Below are positions 53,901-63,626 of a stretch of DNA of 64,000 nucleotides, piece after piece. Both the position numbers and the translations under genes were made by a program. The stretch covers positions 1,996,501 through 2,060,500 of the forward strand of contig OU964920.1 of the NCBI GenBank assembly GCA_918807975.1, in the 5' to 3' direction. Below the pieces are notes generated by a model that did no database searches, was not told the DNA's origin, and saw only the letters and a list, made by a program, of their open reading frames with translations. Numbering within the stretch: the stretch's first letter is position 1; the number at the start of each line of letters is the position of its first letter. The stretch comes from Aplidium turbinatum (Eukaryota; Chordata; Ascidiacea; Aplousobranchia; Polyclinidae).

Positions 53901-56900
53901 CTGCGCAAAAAACTATCTGCGCGCGTTGCACTTTTGAGGCGGCTGGCGGGTTCCGGTTGGGGAGCTGATGCGAAAACCCTTCGCACAGCTACCTTGGCCC
54001 TTGTCCATTCTACCGCTGAGTACTGCGCACCAGTGTGGTGCCGCAGCTCTCACACCCGCCACATTGACACCGCCATCAATGACGCACTACGCACTGTGAC
54101 TGGATGCCTGCGTCCCACTCCAACGGACTGCCTTCCCATCCTTGCAGGCATCCAACCTGCTGAGCTTCGCCGTAAAGGAGCCATGATTTCCCTTGCTCGT
54201 CGCGCACTGGACCCCGACCACCTCCTCCACAGTACATTCCAGCGCCTACCTGGAGGACAGCAGCAACTGAAATCAAGACGCCCATTTGTGCCCGCCGCAC
54301 GACAGCTTTTGAACAACGTTGAAGATCTTGGAATAAGTGCGGCACACTGGACGAACTACACATGGAACATGGAGTGGCAAAACAACACCTCCCGACTCCG
54401 TGATTTCCTACCCGACGTCGATCCCCACCCTCCGGGAATGTCCCTCGCAAGACTTGCGTGGGTCCGGCTTAACCGCCTACGAACCGGCGTCGGTCGCTTT
54501 CGTTCAGACATGTGCAAATGGGGCCTGGCTCCCTCACCGGAATGCGAGTGTGGCGCCACAGACCAGACAGTAGATCATGTCGTCCATGACTGCCCAATCC
54601 ATCAACCACCACATGGAGCGCCTGGACTGAAAGCCCTGGATGACGAGACTGTCGAGTGGCTGATGACATCATGCCCAAACATATAGTCCAGAAGAACAGC
54701 TCATACGACGAAGAACTCTTATGCTAGAAAAGAACGCATTTCGTACCCAGTATTCAGCGTTACATGTTGTTAATACTTATCTTAGAATACCTCAGCAACA
54801 AAATTAAACGCTACTGCCAGGCCATGCTCCTTTAACAACATTTTTGACTTCTTTAACAATGCCTAATAAATGGGGTCTGCTACTATTCGGTGAGTCCTAA
54901 CCCTAAAACGGGGGTCCACGTCTTTTAGGCGCAGACAGATAGGCGCCCACAGTCCACACTGTGGCATCTGGATATTTAGGTGCGGAGCACTGTGGCGCCC
55001 GTTCATTTAGGTGCTATTCCTAGTAAAGTCTGCAGATTGTATCAGCTTGGCAGGTAGGGCAATGCTTTTCACACAAAATGTTATATTGAACAGAAAAATA
55101 TGTTGTTTTATCAATGCGCGTGTGGAGATGAGGTGCGAGAGAATGCTCTACTACTCTTGATATTAGCACATCTCCACAGGACATTTGCTATGCATCCTGA
55201 ACACAGGTTGCAGCCAGATAGAACTTTACTTAATCTGTTATCTTTCGTAATTACTTCTACTCGGGATGGATTGGTCGTGTGGCGACTTCGTATGAGACAA
55301 CGCTCTACTACATGAATTCATTTCTATTTGCATTTTGCAAGATGAACCCTGGCTACACGTTGCAAGCATAATGGTGCGACTTTGCTCCATTATTAAACCT
55401 AGTCTGGGTTTTGACGGAAAACTAAGTTACTCTTCACTCTAGCCTACCACCCGCTTGAATATAGGGTTATAGGCTACGGTATATTTTTTACTGATGTTTA
55501 GTGTAGTTATTATTTGACTCACTACAAGTGATCTCAGTCATGTTCAGAAACTGGAATAATTTATTGATAAATCTGGACTAACAAAAAATAAATGCCGAAC
55601 ACACGCATTACAATACAATGTATTTTTCTGTTCAATATAATTAAGCAGCTTCACTAACGGAAGCCATGACATATTTTTCTGTTCAATATAACATTTTGTG
55701 TGAAAAGCATTGCCCTACCTGCCAAGCTGATACAATCTGCAGACTTTACTAGGGATAGCACCTAAATGAACGGGCGCCACAGTGCTCCACACCTAAATAT
55801 CTAGACGCCACAGTGTGCGCACCTATTTGACCGGCGCCTAACTGTCTGCGCCTAAAAGACTTGCTCCCTAAAATAGCAATGATAATTAGGCTACGATACC
55901 CAATAATTAAAAAAAAAAAATTCAAAAAATCACTTAATAGGGATCGGACTCACCAAATCGGACTCACCGAAACGGGCCATTTCGTAATAAACAAGGCCAC
56001 TTGTTTTGCACACTTATAGCGAGGTGAGCGGTTTCGTCAGAATATTCATCGCCAAGCAAGAGTATGGTGTTGTCACTTTGCTTCACAAAAGATATCTTGC
56101 AATTAACAGTTTTAGTAAACAAGGAAATGCTTGACACATCGCAATACAGGCAACAATAGTAACCTGCAAACATATCAGCAAAAAATAGGCTCCAATAACA
56201 GGGAGAAACATACCAGGCGGCAGGCACCATGAAACAAATGCTTGTGGAAATCACCGAAAAAAACGTTTCTATCGTAACTCATAAACAGTGTTCCTTCTAA
56301 AAAAGCAATAAATTGGTATTTCATTCTTTTTTGTTAGAGTCTCTAAAACCGTCTTTATTTGATTAATTGTTAGACAACTGTCACTTGCGGTGCTTATCAG
56401 CATGACAAGAATTGTTGATTAACAATATTTTGCAGTACTTTGAAGCTAAATATTTTTGTATTATTACAACCAGAAAAAAGTCTTTAAATTTATATTTATT
56501 TATATATAATATTTTGCCAATTTATTATAAATTGAGTTGGCACACCGACCTATTTTGCCAACAAAAACTTACATAAAGGAAACACTGCTCATGAAACACA
56601 ATAACGGTGAAATGCACAATAGTGTTTACATGAAATTTACAAACTTAAAAGAAGCAACCCTATGCTCACACACAATTTCGAAATTCAAAAACAAACGTTT
56701 TAATCAACCACTGGGACAGTGTGGTTGGACATCGCATTGGAATAACTTTAAGCGACCCTCACCTAGAACTACCATCTGATTGGTTGGTCGGTGGAATCGT
56801 ATGCAAAGCAAAAATATGCTTTCCGGAAAGTATTTTTTGCCTTCATGCTCTTTAACTCCTCAAGAAAAGTATTTTTGGTTATACTTGTACGCTGATACCT

Positions 56901-59900
56901 TTTGCGGCCGCACATAACAGCGTGGCGGCCGCCAGTTGGTGACCCCTGAGCTAGAACTTTTGTGAAAACTGTGATACCGGCATATTTGATTCTGTTAATG
57001 ACTGTTCTATTTTAAGGAAAGATTTGTTAGGTTTCACCAAATGTTTGGTAGATGAGAGCAGCTCCTTTAATCTATTATTATTGTTATTGTAACTGTCTCC
57101 GCCGCCAGTGTAGCCAAATCGTTTGGCATCCGCTGGCTTCGATCAGTCTTTCAACAAGGTTGATAGGATCTCCATTCTGTTTTGTCCTTTGCGATGTTTT
57201 GCAATCGATGGAGATGTGGTGTGCTGAGCAAGGATCCCAGGCCAGCTTTTCTGATGTCAGATCTCAGCAGTTGTAATAAATTGGTACGGTGACGTCCGGT
57301 TCGGCCTTGGTACTTTTTGCTGCCAATTATTGCAAATTCAAGGGCTTTCTGAGGAGGTGAGTCCTGGTGAAGTCTCAGAATGTGTCCAAACATGTTCCAT
57401 CTCATGGTGGAGATCTTGCAAGACAATGGTTCACTGTTGCATATTTTGTAGAGATTTTTGTTCGAGATAAGACTGTTTGGCCAAGTATGACCAGTTATGA
57501 CACGTAAATGTCTTCGATGACAGGCATCCAATCTTTCAAGACTTGCTTTGGTAACAGACCAGCTATTACAGTTGTAGATCATAATTGGGATGCAGTACGC
57601 GTTGTACAATCTTAGTCGCAACTGTAATGGGATTCTCGATCTCTTGCTCCATAGTTTCCAGTGTGATCTGAAAGCGACATTGCCTAAATTGCAGCGGGAT
57701 TTGACATCGGCAGTGCTGCACAATAATGATCCCAAAAGTTTGTGTGTACGCCATTTTTCGTTTCCTCGAATCGGTAGGCTATCAGTATCAGTTTCATTTG
57801 TGTCTGCAAGAAATATGTGGGTGAATTCAGTTTTAGTCTCATTCATGAAAAGATTGTAGTTTTTCAGGTTCTTTGTAGCAATAGATTGTAGCATATCAAG
57901 TGGCTGTTTTTCCTCATCCAGAAACTCAACATCGTCTGCATACTCCATTTCCAAAGGCATGCATGTGTCAGATATAGGGGGGTTTGGTCTGGAGGACTGC
58001 TCTCGCACTGAGCTCAATGCTGCAGATAGGTAGCAGGTGAAGAGTATTGGGGAGAGGCTGTCTCCTTGAGGGGAACCGATGGTAGTCTCAAAGTTTGCGG
58101 ATATTTCGTTGTTAATGCGCACATACAGTTTCGTGCCAGCTAGCAGGGCGCGGGTTAGTCGCAGTTCATCTTCATCACAGCCAGCTTGGTCTAAAATTTG
58201 AAGGATTTTTTTGCGTTTGATGGTGTCAAAGGCTTTGGACATATCTATTCCCATTTTGTGGAAGTCCCATTTTCTGCCATTACCACTGAAACGAGCATAC
58301 GTTGTGCCCAGACAATGTCAGCACAGCTTCTGCCACGTTTGAAACCGCTTTGGAAGGGTCCAGTGAAGCTGTCAATTTTGTCTCTAATCCGATGCAAAAT
58401 GATGATGGAGAGGATTTTTCTGATGCTATTGAGGAGCACAATGGGTCGAAGATTAGCTGGTGGTCCTTTTGGTTTCTTGGGTTTTGGTATAGCAATTAGT
58501 ATGCCTTCGCCGATGGTGTCTACTGGTTTGTGTTGTTTGAAAGATTCATTAATAGTCTGTGATATTAAACCGGAGGTTATGTCTTTGGAGAATTTGAAGA
58601 GTTCGTTGTTGACGTTATCAGGGCCAGCAGCACGACGGTTTTTCAAAGAAGAAATTGCTGCAGACACTTCCTCAGTGGTTATTGGTGTTTGCAAGGGTCT
58701 TGCTTCTCCGGTGAATGGTTGTATTGGTTCATCATCTGAATCTGTAAATTGTTGCTGAAACCATTTTCTTACAATCTCTACTTTGCTTTTGTCTGAGAGC
58801 ACAAAACTGCCATTGACATCTTGAATCATGATGGGGGTAGGAGGCTTTCTCGCTTTAAGTAGTTTTGCTGCTTGGAACATTTTACTGCTGTCTTCAGATG
58901 CGGATATTTCTTCTGCCAAAGAGTTGGCTTTTTCTATTGCAACCTCCTTTAATCTTTTAGATATGCTGTGTAGGATGTTTGTACGTTTCTTTCGGAGGTT
59001 AGAGCGTTCCATGTTGTTTGTGCTTTGATAAATTTGTAGCCTTAAGGCTTTTTGTTGTTTGGACAGATCTGCTACTTGTTGATCAAACGTATGTTGTGGT
59101 GGGTTGCTTCTTGTGATGCCGGCAGCTTTTATGGCTGAAACTTTCATGCAGTCAAGTAGATGGTTTATAGTTGTGTTTGGATCATCGTTGCGGTCTAATT
59201 CGCTCAACATATTCTTCAGAATTTTCCTATATGATTGCTGGGTCTTTCGATCATCTCTCAGACGATGGATGTTGATTCTCTGTTGCTTGGATTTCTTTGG
59301 ATGGCGTTTGTGAATTAAATGAATTTTATCAATTCTTAGTTTCGTGGAAACAAGCTTGTGGTCAGAGTTTAGGTCCGTGCCTGCAAAAGACCTTGCGTTT
59401 TGTAGTAGAGGGCGTGCTTTCTGTTGACAGATGACGTAGTCAATTTGGTTGTAAATAGGCTTACTTAAGTTGGGGTTGTTTGGATCTTTAATAAATCCCG
59501 TCCAGGTAGTGCGGTGTCTGCTTGGGTGTTGAAAGGCAGTGTTGCTAGCAAAGTAACCATTGGCAGAAAGGAAATCCATGAGTGCATTACCGTTCAGATT
59601 GCGTTGGCCAGTGCCGTAACTGCCCAGGCATGCGTTTAGGCCCGTGTCAATGTCATCTTGGGTAAGCTTTCCGAGTTTGGAGTTCATGTCGCCACATATA
59701 AAAGTAAGCCAGTTAGCGGGGGTGGAGCTAGCAGTGTGAAGTTCTGCATAGAAATTTTCAAGATTTTCTGGTGTTTCTGCTGCTCTTTCAGAGGTTGGTC
59801 CATAGGCGTTGATCAGTCGCATTTTTGTTAGACTACCATTTCGAGTTGGAATAGCGAGGTCCATAGTTGCAATTCTGTCGCTAACGTACTTATAGTTCAC

Positions 59901-61875
59901 AACGTGGTTGATCAGTCTTTGGCCAATAATAAATCCCAAGCCATAATGAACTGATTTGTTTTGTTGCAGCAGGACAAGTTTGTGCCCTGTTTGTAAGTTG
60001 ACTTCTTGGTGGTCCTTGATTTTGGTTTCTTGAATGCATAAGAGGTCAATATTGTAGCTTTGGCAGTCTTTGCCCAGAGTTTGCTTTTTGGTTTCAGCAT
60101 TAAGGCCTCGTACATTCCATGTGCCGATGGTGATTTCCCATGGTATAGTGTTGGGCCTTGAAGGTGCTTGTTGAAAGTTAGACATCTTTCCGAGGTTGGG
60201 CCGAGGGTTTATCCTTTTACCACCCACTCGGTGTTTATGCGGCTGTCAGCCCGCAAGCCTAGACGATGATTAGCTTCCTGAAAAATCAGTACTGACAGGG
60301 TGAACCGCGAGAAGGTTATCGTCTTTTCCCACCCCGTCTTTTCCTTTAATCTATGCAGTACATTAATGAGCTGCAACCACAGTGTTCAATATTGGATGTT
60401 CTGTAACTTCTTTGAAACGTCTAGTAGTTTCCCTAACATTGAGATATTTCACTCTCTGATAAAATATTGTGTTATCAAATGGCAAAATAGTGCTTTTTGT
60501 AAACAAGGCCCATTTAATGATGTTGATAGGCCTAATGAAAAGATGCAATATTGCAACATTATTGTTATCAGTATCACAATAATTACTGCAGTATATATTA
60601 TTGAGCCTTGAATTGTATAAATATAAAAAGCATAAAAATGCCTGAAATGTGTTGATTCTAATCATGAAATTTTATTGTTTGCACTGTATAATGGTTGTTC
60701 ATATTAAGGTCCATTTTCTTTGTAATGGTCGTACAATGCGATGTTATCAATAGGTGCAACGTATCATGATTTCCTGTCTATTTCTGTGAGAATTGTGGGA
60801 TTTAGCTCAGGCTTGTGCGGCAGACAGCTTAATTGCAGATCAATAGTATTCATACAATTTGTGCATTTTAATCCCCCCGGTGGAGTCCAATTTCCCATTC
60901 TGCAAACAAATGCATATCTTAAAATATATGATGAATGTTTGTCAATTAGTTTTTTTGTTTTTGCTGTCAGTGGACTTTAATGCCTGTAGCTTTTAAAAAT
61001 ATATTTTCAATACATCCAGTCATCCACCCAGGTAGACATCCATCCAGTCTTGAAAATACCACCTAACAATAAACAACGTCTGTATTTGCAGTCGGATATT
61101 CCTATTTATGTGAATCGGTTAGTCTCACAAGAGTCTGTTATTCCGTACGAGTACAATGCTTTTGACTTTTGCGAACCAAAAGAAAAACTATCTTCTCCCA
61201 CTGAAAACCTTGGCCAAGTGTTGTTTGGAGAGAGAATTCGGCCTTCGCCATACCAGGTTTGAATCTACAGTAGAGACATTTCCAAATATTGACTAGATTG
61301 TAGTATTGTCGTAGAAGTAATGTCTCATTGCTGGCGAATTTCATTAGCAGTTTGCGCTTTTCTAACCACCTGAACAAATGTAAACATCGTTTACCATAAC
61401 CATTAACCAACATATGATGTACTTCTGTGCTTTCTTGTGTTGCCCGTTGCTATATTAGTAGTTGATGATAGGCATGCAGCTTGAAGCGATTTATACTTGC
61501 TCCCATCTAGAGAACATGTTATTGCCAGTAGCTATTCCATCCTCCAAGCTTTAGTTTAAACATAATCAGACATATATGGTTTAAAAAAGTTACCTCTCTA
61601 CCCAAATTGTATTAGTTTAAACAGTCTACAAATGATTATTGTCATGTTACATCTAAGCTTAAACCATCATTTCCTGCTATTGGCATTTTAAATCATATTA
61701 ATCATATTATTTGTGGTGTTTCGTGGATTAGTCACTCATCTCTGTTGTTACTGCTCCAGGTAAAATTCCTTGCTAATCAGGATTGCACCAAAGTTTGCAC
61801 CAAAACATACGAAAAAGACAGCGATTCACTGAAGTTTTTAAAACATGGAATGCACTACAGCTATGAAAATAGATG
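47848..61875 (+). CDS. TM9SF2: TM9SF2-like nonaspanin, 5' part (three exons; continues past the window)
   Basis: Exons 47848-47955, 61092-61256 and 61760-61875, all phase-consistent with GT-AG introns, encode the first 129 residues. TM9SF proteins are endosome/Golgi proteins with a large luminal N-terminal domain and nine membrane spans; they act in membrane trafficking and glycolipid regulation. Residues 1-16 look like a signal peptide (MYRCLLVCLIVYAVEG), followed by FYLPGIAPISYC, the family hallmark. Then PYEYNAFDFC, ENLGQVLFGERI, and CTKVCTKTY match TM9SF2 better than TM9SF4 (which has ENLGEVLRGDRI and CEVLCSQ). The last exon ends within a Trp codon (W of HHWIVDN). The first intron is 13.1 kb and rich in transposons. 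Remaining exons and the membrane spans should lie beyond 64000. Confidence 0.94.
47956..48435. other. Start of TM9SF2 intron 1, nothing recognised
   Basis: AT-rich intronic sequence without recognised repeat ends or exons. Confidence 0.4.
48436..48617 (+). repeat. Two exact copies of the 14-mer TGTCTGTCCGTTAC
   Basis: At 48436-48449 and 48604-48617, 168 bases apart. Flanking sequence is not similar. Three more exact copies and a variant lie at 51112-51511. Confidence 0.9.
48892..49122 (+). pseudogene. Unknown protein-like fragment
   Basis: An open stretch reading VKCYSKANISGSTWRWPKDE, then DVVQAIATSRLIPGG and SFYMPELHHILGY, ending TGA. The composition (W, P, Y, charged residues) looks protein-like rather than random, but I do not recognise the family. 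No start codon context or splice sites; it may be a relic of an old element or gene. Confidence 0.35.
49375..50935 (-). mobile_element. hAT-like element of the CAGGCCTCGAAATTC family, copy 1, 1561 bp
   Basis: Exact inverted ends CAGGCCTCGAAATTC; at least 5 bases (ATGTA) duplicated at 49370-49374 and 50936-50940. CGGCGGACA occurs several times at both ends. Holds a transposase relic on the minus strand. Confidence 0.88.
49833..50249 (-). pseudogene. hAT transposase fragment (relic)
   Basis: Minus strand: MSDNEKNQKRLFEIAYFIAK, LAFTFFPQLAGLEKRHGIDL, then after a stop and frame change SLKIDAIEALIISI. It resembles the segment before the catalytic core of ZNF862/KIAA1586-like hAT transposases (AYF.AK..L.F..FP.L..LE..HG). 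The rest is missing. Confidence 0.55.
50941..51111. other. TM9SF2 intron 1 sequence between hAT and 14-mer cluster
   Basis: AT-rich, nothing recognised. Confidence 0.35.
51112..51511 (+). repeat. Cluster of TGTCTGTCCGTTAC 14-mers
   Basis: Exact copies at 51112, 51136 and 51334; a variant TGTCTGCTCGTTAC at 51498. Spacing 24, 198 and 164 bases, with unrelated sequence between. Confidence 0.9.
51512..52524. other. TM9SF2 intron 1, no gene; short hairpins
   Basis: Has ACAGACAAATTAATGA-type repeats at about 52015-52065 and a hairpin ATGTAGCGG...CCGCTACAT at 52375-52404. The end GCTGCTCACCTCTGG (52440-52455) looks like a hAT terminal repeat, but no partner was found. Confidence 0.4.
52525..52720. 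mobile_element. MITE with CGGTGAGTCC repeats, 196 bp
   Basis: Flanked by TGGTATTA (52517-52524) and TGGTACTA (52721-52728), an 8-base duplication with one change. TTCGGTGAGTCC and its inverse recur near the ends; ACCCCTAACCCTGAAACGGC lies inside. A larger relative is at 54871-55984. Confidence 0.82.
53013..53099. repeat. Long near-perfect hairpin, stem about 40 bp
   Basis: GGTGGAGTGAAAAAGACT at 53013-53030 pairs with AGTCTTTTTCACTCCACC at 53082-53099, and the pairing continues to a 6-base loop GTAGTG (53054-53059), with one base of T/A run difference. Non-coding. Confidence 0.93.
53569..54713 (+). mobile_element. 5'-truncated Jockey-type LINE, copy C
   Basis: Flanked by the 12-base duplication AACTCTTATGCT (53557-53568; 54714-54725). 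The frame is open from 53571 to 54686: NTYIYDLPDTIS, the RT catalytic YADDL, YLGVTLDRSLTYRRH, RTVTGCLRPTPTD, RLRTGVGRF, CECGATDQTVDHVVHDCP. This is the last part of the RT plus C-terminal region, with the 5' two thirds missing. 3' end CATACGACGAAG. GC-richer than its surroundings, which fits recent arrival. Confidence 0.95.
54871..55984. mobile_element. MITE with CGGTGAGTCC repeats, enlarged by a foldback insert
   Basis: Outer ends GGGTCTGCTACTATTCGG and ACTCACCGAAACGGGCCATT match 52525-52720. Duplication TAATAAA at 54864-54870 and 55985-55991; the hAT copy 1 sequence gives the empty site (CCTAATAAACGAGG on its minus strand). Confidence 0.9.
54919..55862. mobile_element. Foldback element with arms of about 185-195 bp
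   Basis: Left arm 54919-55101, right arm 55669-55862, inverse of each other (GTCTTTTAGGCGCAGACAG; AATATAACATTTTGTGTGAA). Arms carry repeated TTTAGGYGC and GGCGCC words. The 567-base middle has no recognised gene. Confidence 0.92.
57151..58254 (-). CDS. RTE-like LINE, reverse transcriptase part
   Basis: Starts within the RT palm: MGIDMSKAFDTIKR, then GSPQGDSLSPILF, MEYADDVEFL (catalytic ADD) and KLLGSLLC. The C-terminal part contains CHRRHLRVITGHTWP and FGHILRL, usual for this kind of LINE. It continues the endonuclease frame after a one-base shift at about 58255-58275, where DFHKMGIDM would be read in frame. The ATG at the start is incidental. Confidence 0.9.
   Translation of the reverse strand: MGIDMSKAFDTIKRKKILQILDQAGCDEDELRLTRALLAGTKLYVRINNEISANFETTIGSPQGDSLSPILFTCYLSAALSSVREQSSRPNPPISDTCMPLEMEYADDVEFLDEEKQPLDMLQSIATKNLKNYNLFMNETKTEFTHIFLADTNETDTDSLPIRGNEKWRTHKLLGSLLCSTADVKSRCNLGNVAFRSHWKLWSKRSRIPLQLRLRLYNAYCIPIMIYNCNSWSVTKASLERLDACHRRHLRVITGHTWPNSLISNKNLYKICNSEPLSCKISTMRWNMFGHILRLHQDSPPQKALEFAIIGSKKYQGRTGRHRTNLLQLLRSDIRKAGLGSLLSTPHLHRLQNIAKDKTEWRSYQPC
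58245..60227 (-). CDS. RTE-like LINE, endonuclease and start of RT, 660 aa
   Basis: APE-type endonuclease at about residues 30-300: TIGTWNVRGLN, LLCIQETKI, FICGDMNSKLG, LNSDHKLV are the catalytic blocks. A basic linker follows, then the RT fingers (AIPKPKKPKGPPANLRPIVL; QSGFKRGRSCADIVWAQRML). The frame runs out after a one-base shift, so this copy cannot make the whole protein from one frame. Confidence 0.9.
   Translation of the reverse strand: MGGKRINPRPNLGKMSNFQQAPSRPNTIPWEITIGTWNVRGLNAETKKQTLGKDCQSYNIDLLCIQETKIKDHQEVNLQTGHKLVLLQQNKSVHYGLGFIIGQRLINHVVNYKYVSDRIATMDLAIPTRNGSLTKMRLINAYGPTSERAAETPENLENFYAELHTASSTPANWLTFICGDMNSKLGKLTQDDIDTGLNACLGSYGTGQRNLNGNALMDFLSANGYFASNTAFQHPSRHRTTWTGFIKDPNNPNLSKPIYNQIDYVICQQKARPLLQNARSFAGTDLNSDHKLVSTKLRIDKIHLIHKRHPKKSKQQRINIHRLRDDRKTQQSYRKILKNMLSELDRNDDPNTTINHLLDCMKVSAIKAAGITRSNPPQHTFDQQVADLSKQQKALRLQIYQSTNNMERSNLRKKRTNILHSISKRLKEVAIEKANSLAEEISASEDSSKMFQAAKLLKARKPPTPIMIQDVNGSFVLSDKSKVEIVRKWFQQQFTDSDDEPIQPFTGEARPLQTPITTEEVSAAISSLKNRRAAGPDNVNNELFKFSKDITSGLISQTINESFKQHKPVDTIGEGILIAIPKPKKPKGPPANLRPIVLLNSIRKILSIIILHRIRDKIDSFTGPFQSGFKRGRSCADIVWAQRMLVSVVMAENGTSTKWE
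60355..61091. other. End of TM9SF2 intron 1, nothing recognised
   Basis: AT-rich; ends with the acceptor TATTTGCAG before exon 2. Confidence 0.4.
61092..61256 (+). CDS. TM9SF2: TM9SF2-like gene, exon 2
   Basis: 55 codons, phase 0: SDIPIYVNRLVSQESVIPYE, AFDFC, TENLGQVLFGERIRPSPYQ. Near-identical in pattern to human TM9SF2 (VNRLDSVESVLPYEYTAFDF; ENLGQVLFGERIEPSPYK). Donor GTTTGA is weak but in frame. Confidence 0.96.
61760..61875 (+). CDS. TM9SF2: TM9SF2-like gene, exon 3
   Basis: Encodes VKFLANQDCTKVCTKTYE, then LKFLKHGMHYSYENRW, aligned with CKLVCTKTY and LEFLKKSMLLNYQHHW of TM9SF2. Acceptor CTCCAG; donor GTGAGT. Confidence 0.95.
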
Positions 61876-62154
61876 GTGAGTGAAGCAACCCAGACGTTTG
61901 GAAGTATGATACACTGTTTAACAATGCCGATAATATGATTGTTTGTGACGTTTGTCACAAATGGCTGGAAGAGCACACCCACAAGGTCATTAATTGGTCG
62001 TGGTCATGTGAGAACCACGTTTCACCTAAATTGGCATGTCTGATCATGTGCTCATTATTTGAACCTTTTTTACCGTTCAAGTAGATGTGGTTTGCTATGT
62101 GCTCCCACCGGCACAGTGGAGTACGAGACAGATTGAGAAGGGATTGTAGTGTCC

Positions 62155-62265
62155 ATGTAGATTCATGGCCAAGTGATGAGAGAAACTGTCCTACGTTCAA
62201 ATGGGTACTGGTTCAATACGGTACCTGTCAAGGGCAAGAGGTTATGTGTCGGCAAGATGCGACAA
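62155..62265 (+). repeat. tRNA-derived SINE, family SINE-II, copy 4 (degenerate)
   Basis: GGCCAAGTGATGAGAG (A-box-like), CTGGTTCAATACGGTACC (B-box-like), then TCAAGGGCAAGAGG and GTCGGCAAGATGC. Lies in intron 3 of the TM9SF2-like gene. Confidence 0.55.
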
Positions 62266-63202
62266 GATTGGCATAGTTTTCCCCCACATTCCAGAATTCT
62301 TCATTCACCAAGCATTACTCTTCATAGAGCAAACGGGCATGTCTACTGACATTGACGTTACTGATCAGCAACATTATCTCTGCATTCGCTATAGTTACTG
62401 AATGCACTGGCGCCGACTTACGGGGTTACGGGGTGGCCACGCCACCCCGTAACGGCTGTGGCGGGGTGGCAGCCACCCCGTTTAGATTACATTACTTACT
62501 GCAAATAAATGTAATTTGAACGGACGTTTAAATCTTTTTTTGGTCATTAGTTTTCGCTTCAAGTCAACGTAAAGCAAGAGGTGAACCAATACAGTATTGC
62601 GAAGAAAATGATTGTTTTTGTCACAAGCATGATACTCGCGTAACATCAAGCAAGCTACGTGAAGATTACGCAGCACGTGACTACGAGTTTTTTCCTTGTT
62701 GTTGTTGCGATCGTTTTATTTGTTACTTGTCATAAGTCATTGTTTACAATGAGATTTATTAATCAATAAAATACGATCTTTCCCTTGCCTCCCTCAAAAA
62801 TCTTTTTTGAAAATTTTTAAACTGCTCGTAATATCGCTATAAATTATGCCAGCTATAAAATACTTGGAAATAAAATTATCTCGATGATTGATAGCTCCAC
62901 CCCCTAAATGAATATCTATTTTCAAGTTTCATTAAAAAAATGCAATTTTTGAAACTTTTTGAGTTTTATTTAAAAAGTGCACTTAGTAAAGTATATAGCA
63001 GTTTTAACGTTCTGCAAATTTACACGTTTACATGATTCTATTCGGGGAAAGCTACACCCCCTGCCAATTCCCAATAATAAAAGCAACCTTTTTCAGTTAC
63101 TCAAGATTTTGCATTTTGAATTATTTTCCGATTTCAGTTGGAGTGTACTGTACTGTGATATACTTCATGCAGTAATATTACGTGTCAATGCGTGACAAAC
63201 TG

Positions 63203-63370
63203 TGAGGCGGGAATTTATTGGTCTGACATAGGAGTTGCTTGTTACATCATAGAAAAAATTACGAAAAGTCGTCCTATAAAAGTCTGAGGCGGGAATTTAT
63301 TGGTCTGACATAGGAGTTGCTTGTTACATCACAGAAAAAATTACGAAAAGTCGTCCAGTAAAAGTTTTGC
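63203..63370 (+). repeat. 92-bp tandem duplication before the transposase start
   Basis: TGAGGCGGGAATTTATTGG...GTCGTCCTATAAAAG is repeated from 63295. The first unit ends with TATAAAAG, a TATA-box-like word, the second with AGTAAAAG. It may contain the element promoter. Confidence 0.85.
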
Positions 63371-63398
63371 CGACATTCCAGTTTTATTCAGCTTAAAG

Positions 63399-63626
63399 AT
63401 GCCACCGAAAAAGCGTTCAAAGTTGCAGCCCTCCATTGAGTCATTTTTTGTTGCGTCTAGTCAGGATTTCAGCCAGCATGAAAGTGATCAAACGCCTGAA
63501 CGAAACGAAAGTGTGCCCGTGCCAAAAGGCAGCACGAGCAGGATAATCGCTGTTGAAGGGAGAAGCTATCAAAAATCATGGGAGAACGAATTCCCGTGGC
63601 TAGAATACGATAGATGCATACGATAG
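63399..63626 (+). pseudogene. hAT transposase N-terminal fragment, 75 codons
   Basis: MPPKKRSKLQPSIESFFVAS, an acidic linker, then SYQKSWENEFPWLEYDR, then a stop. The K.W..EFPWL.YD block precedes the zinc finger in ZMYM/KIAA1586-like hAT transposases, and after the stop another frame reads FCQFCPNVKC, the likely continuation. The catalytic part is absent. Confidence 0.75.

Larger units (their letters stand above)
53530..56948. mobile_element. hAT element copy 2 (inverse of 11376-13044), carrying three nested elements
   Basis: The right end TTGGTGACCCCTG at 56936-56948 and the adjoining 950 bases match the left part of copy 1 in reverse; 54714-54870 matches the other part. The left terminus is not recognisable. 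Nested are LINE copy C and the MITE 54871-55984. Copy 2 lacks the 625-bp element found in copy 1. Confidence 0.9.
57076..60342 (-). mobile_element. RTE-like LINE, 3267 bp, near full length
   Basis: 12-base duplication CCTTTAATCTAT at 57064-57075 and 60343-60354 defines both ends. One endonuclease-RT coding region on the minus strand is split by a single frame change near 58260. Length and single-ORF layout fit RTE elements. The 3' end is rich in AAT/AAC triplets. Confidence 0.9.

Noticed and set aside
54050-54678. Several minus-strand frames of 67-124 codons
   Set aside because: Shadows of the GC-rich LINE copy C on the + strand, which carries the RT motifs.
58198-58758. 186-codon + strand frame
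   Set aside because: Lies opposite the RTE-like LINE coding strand and has no motif.
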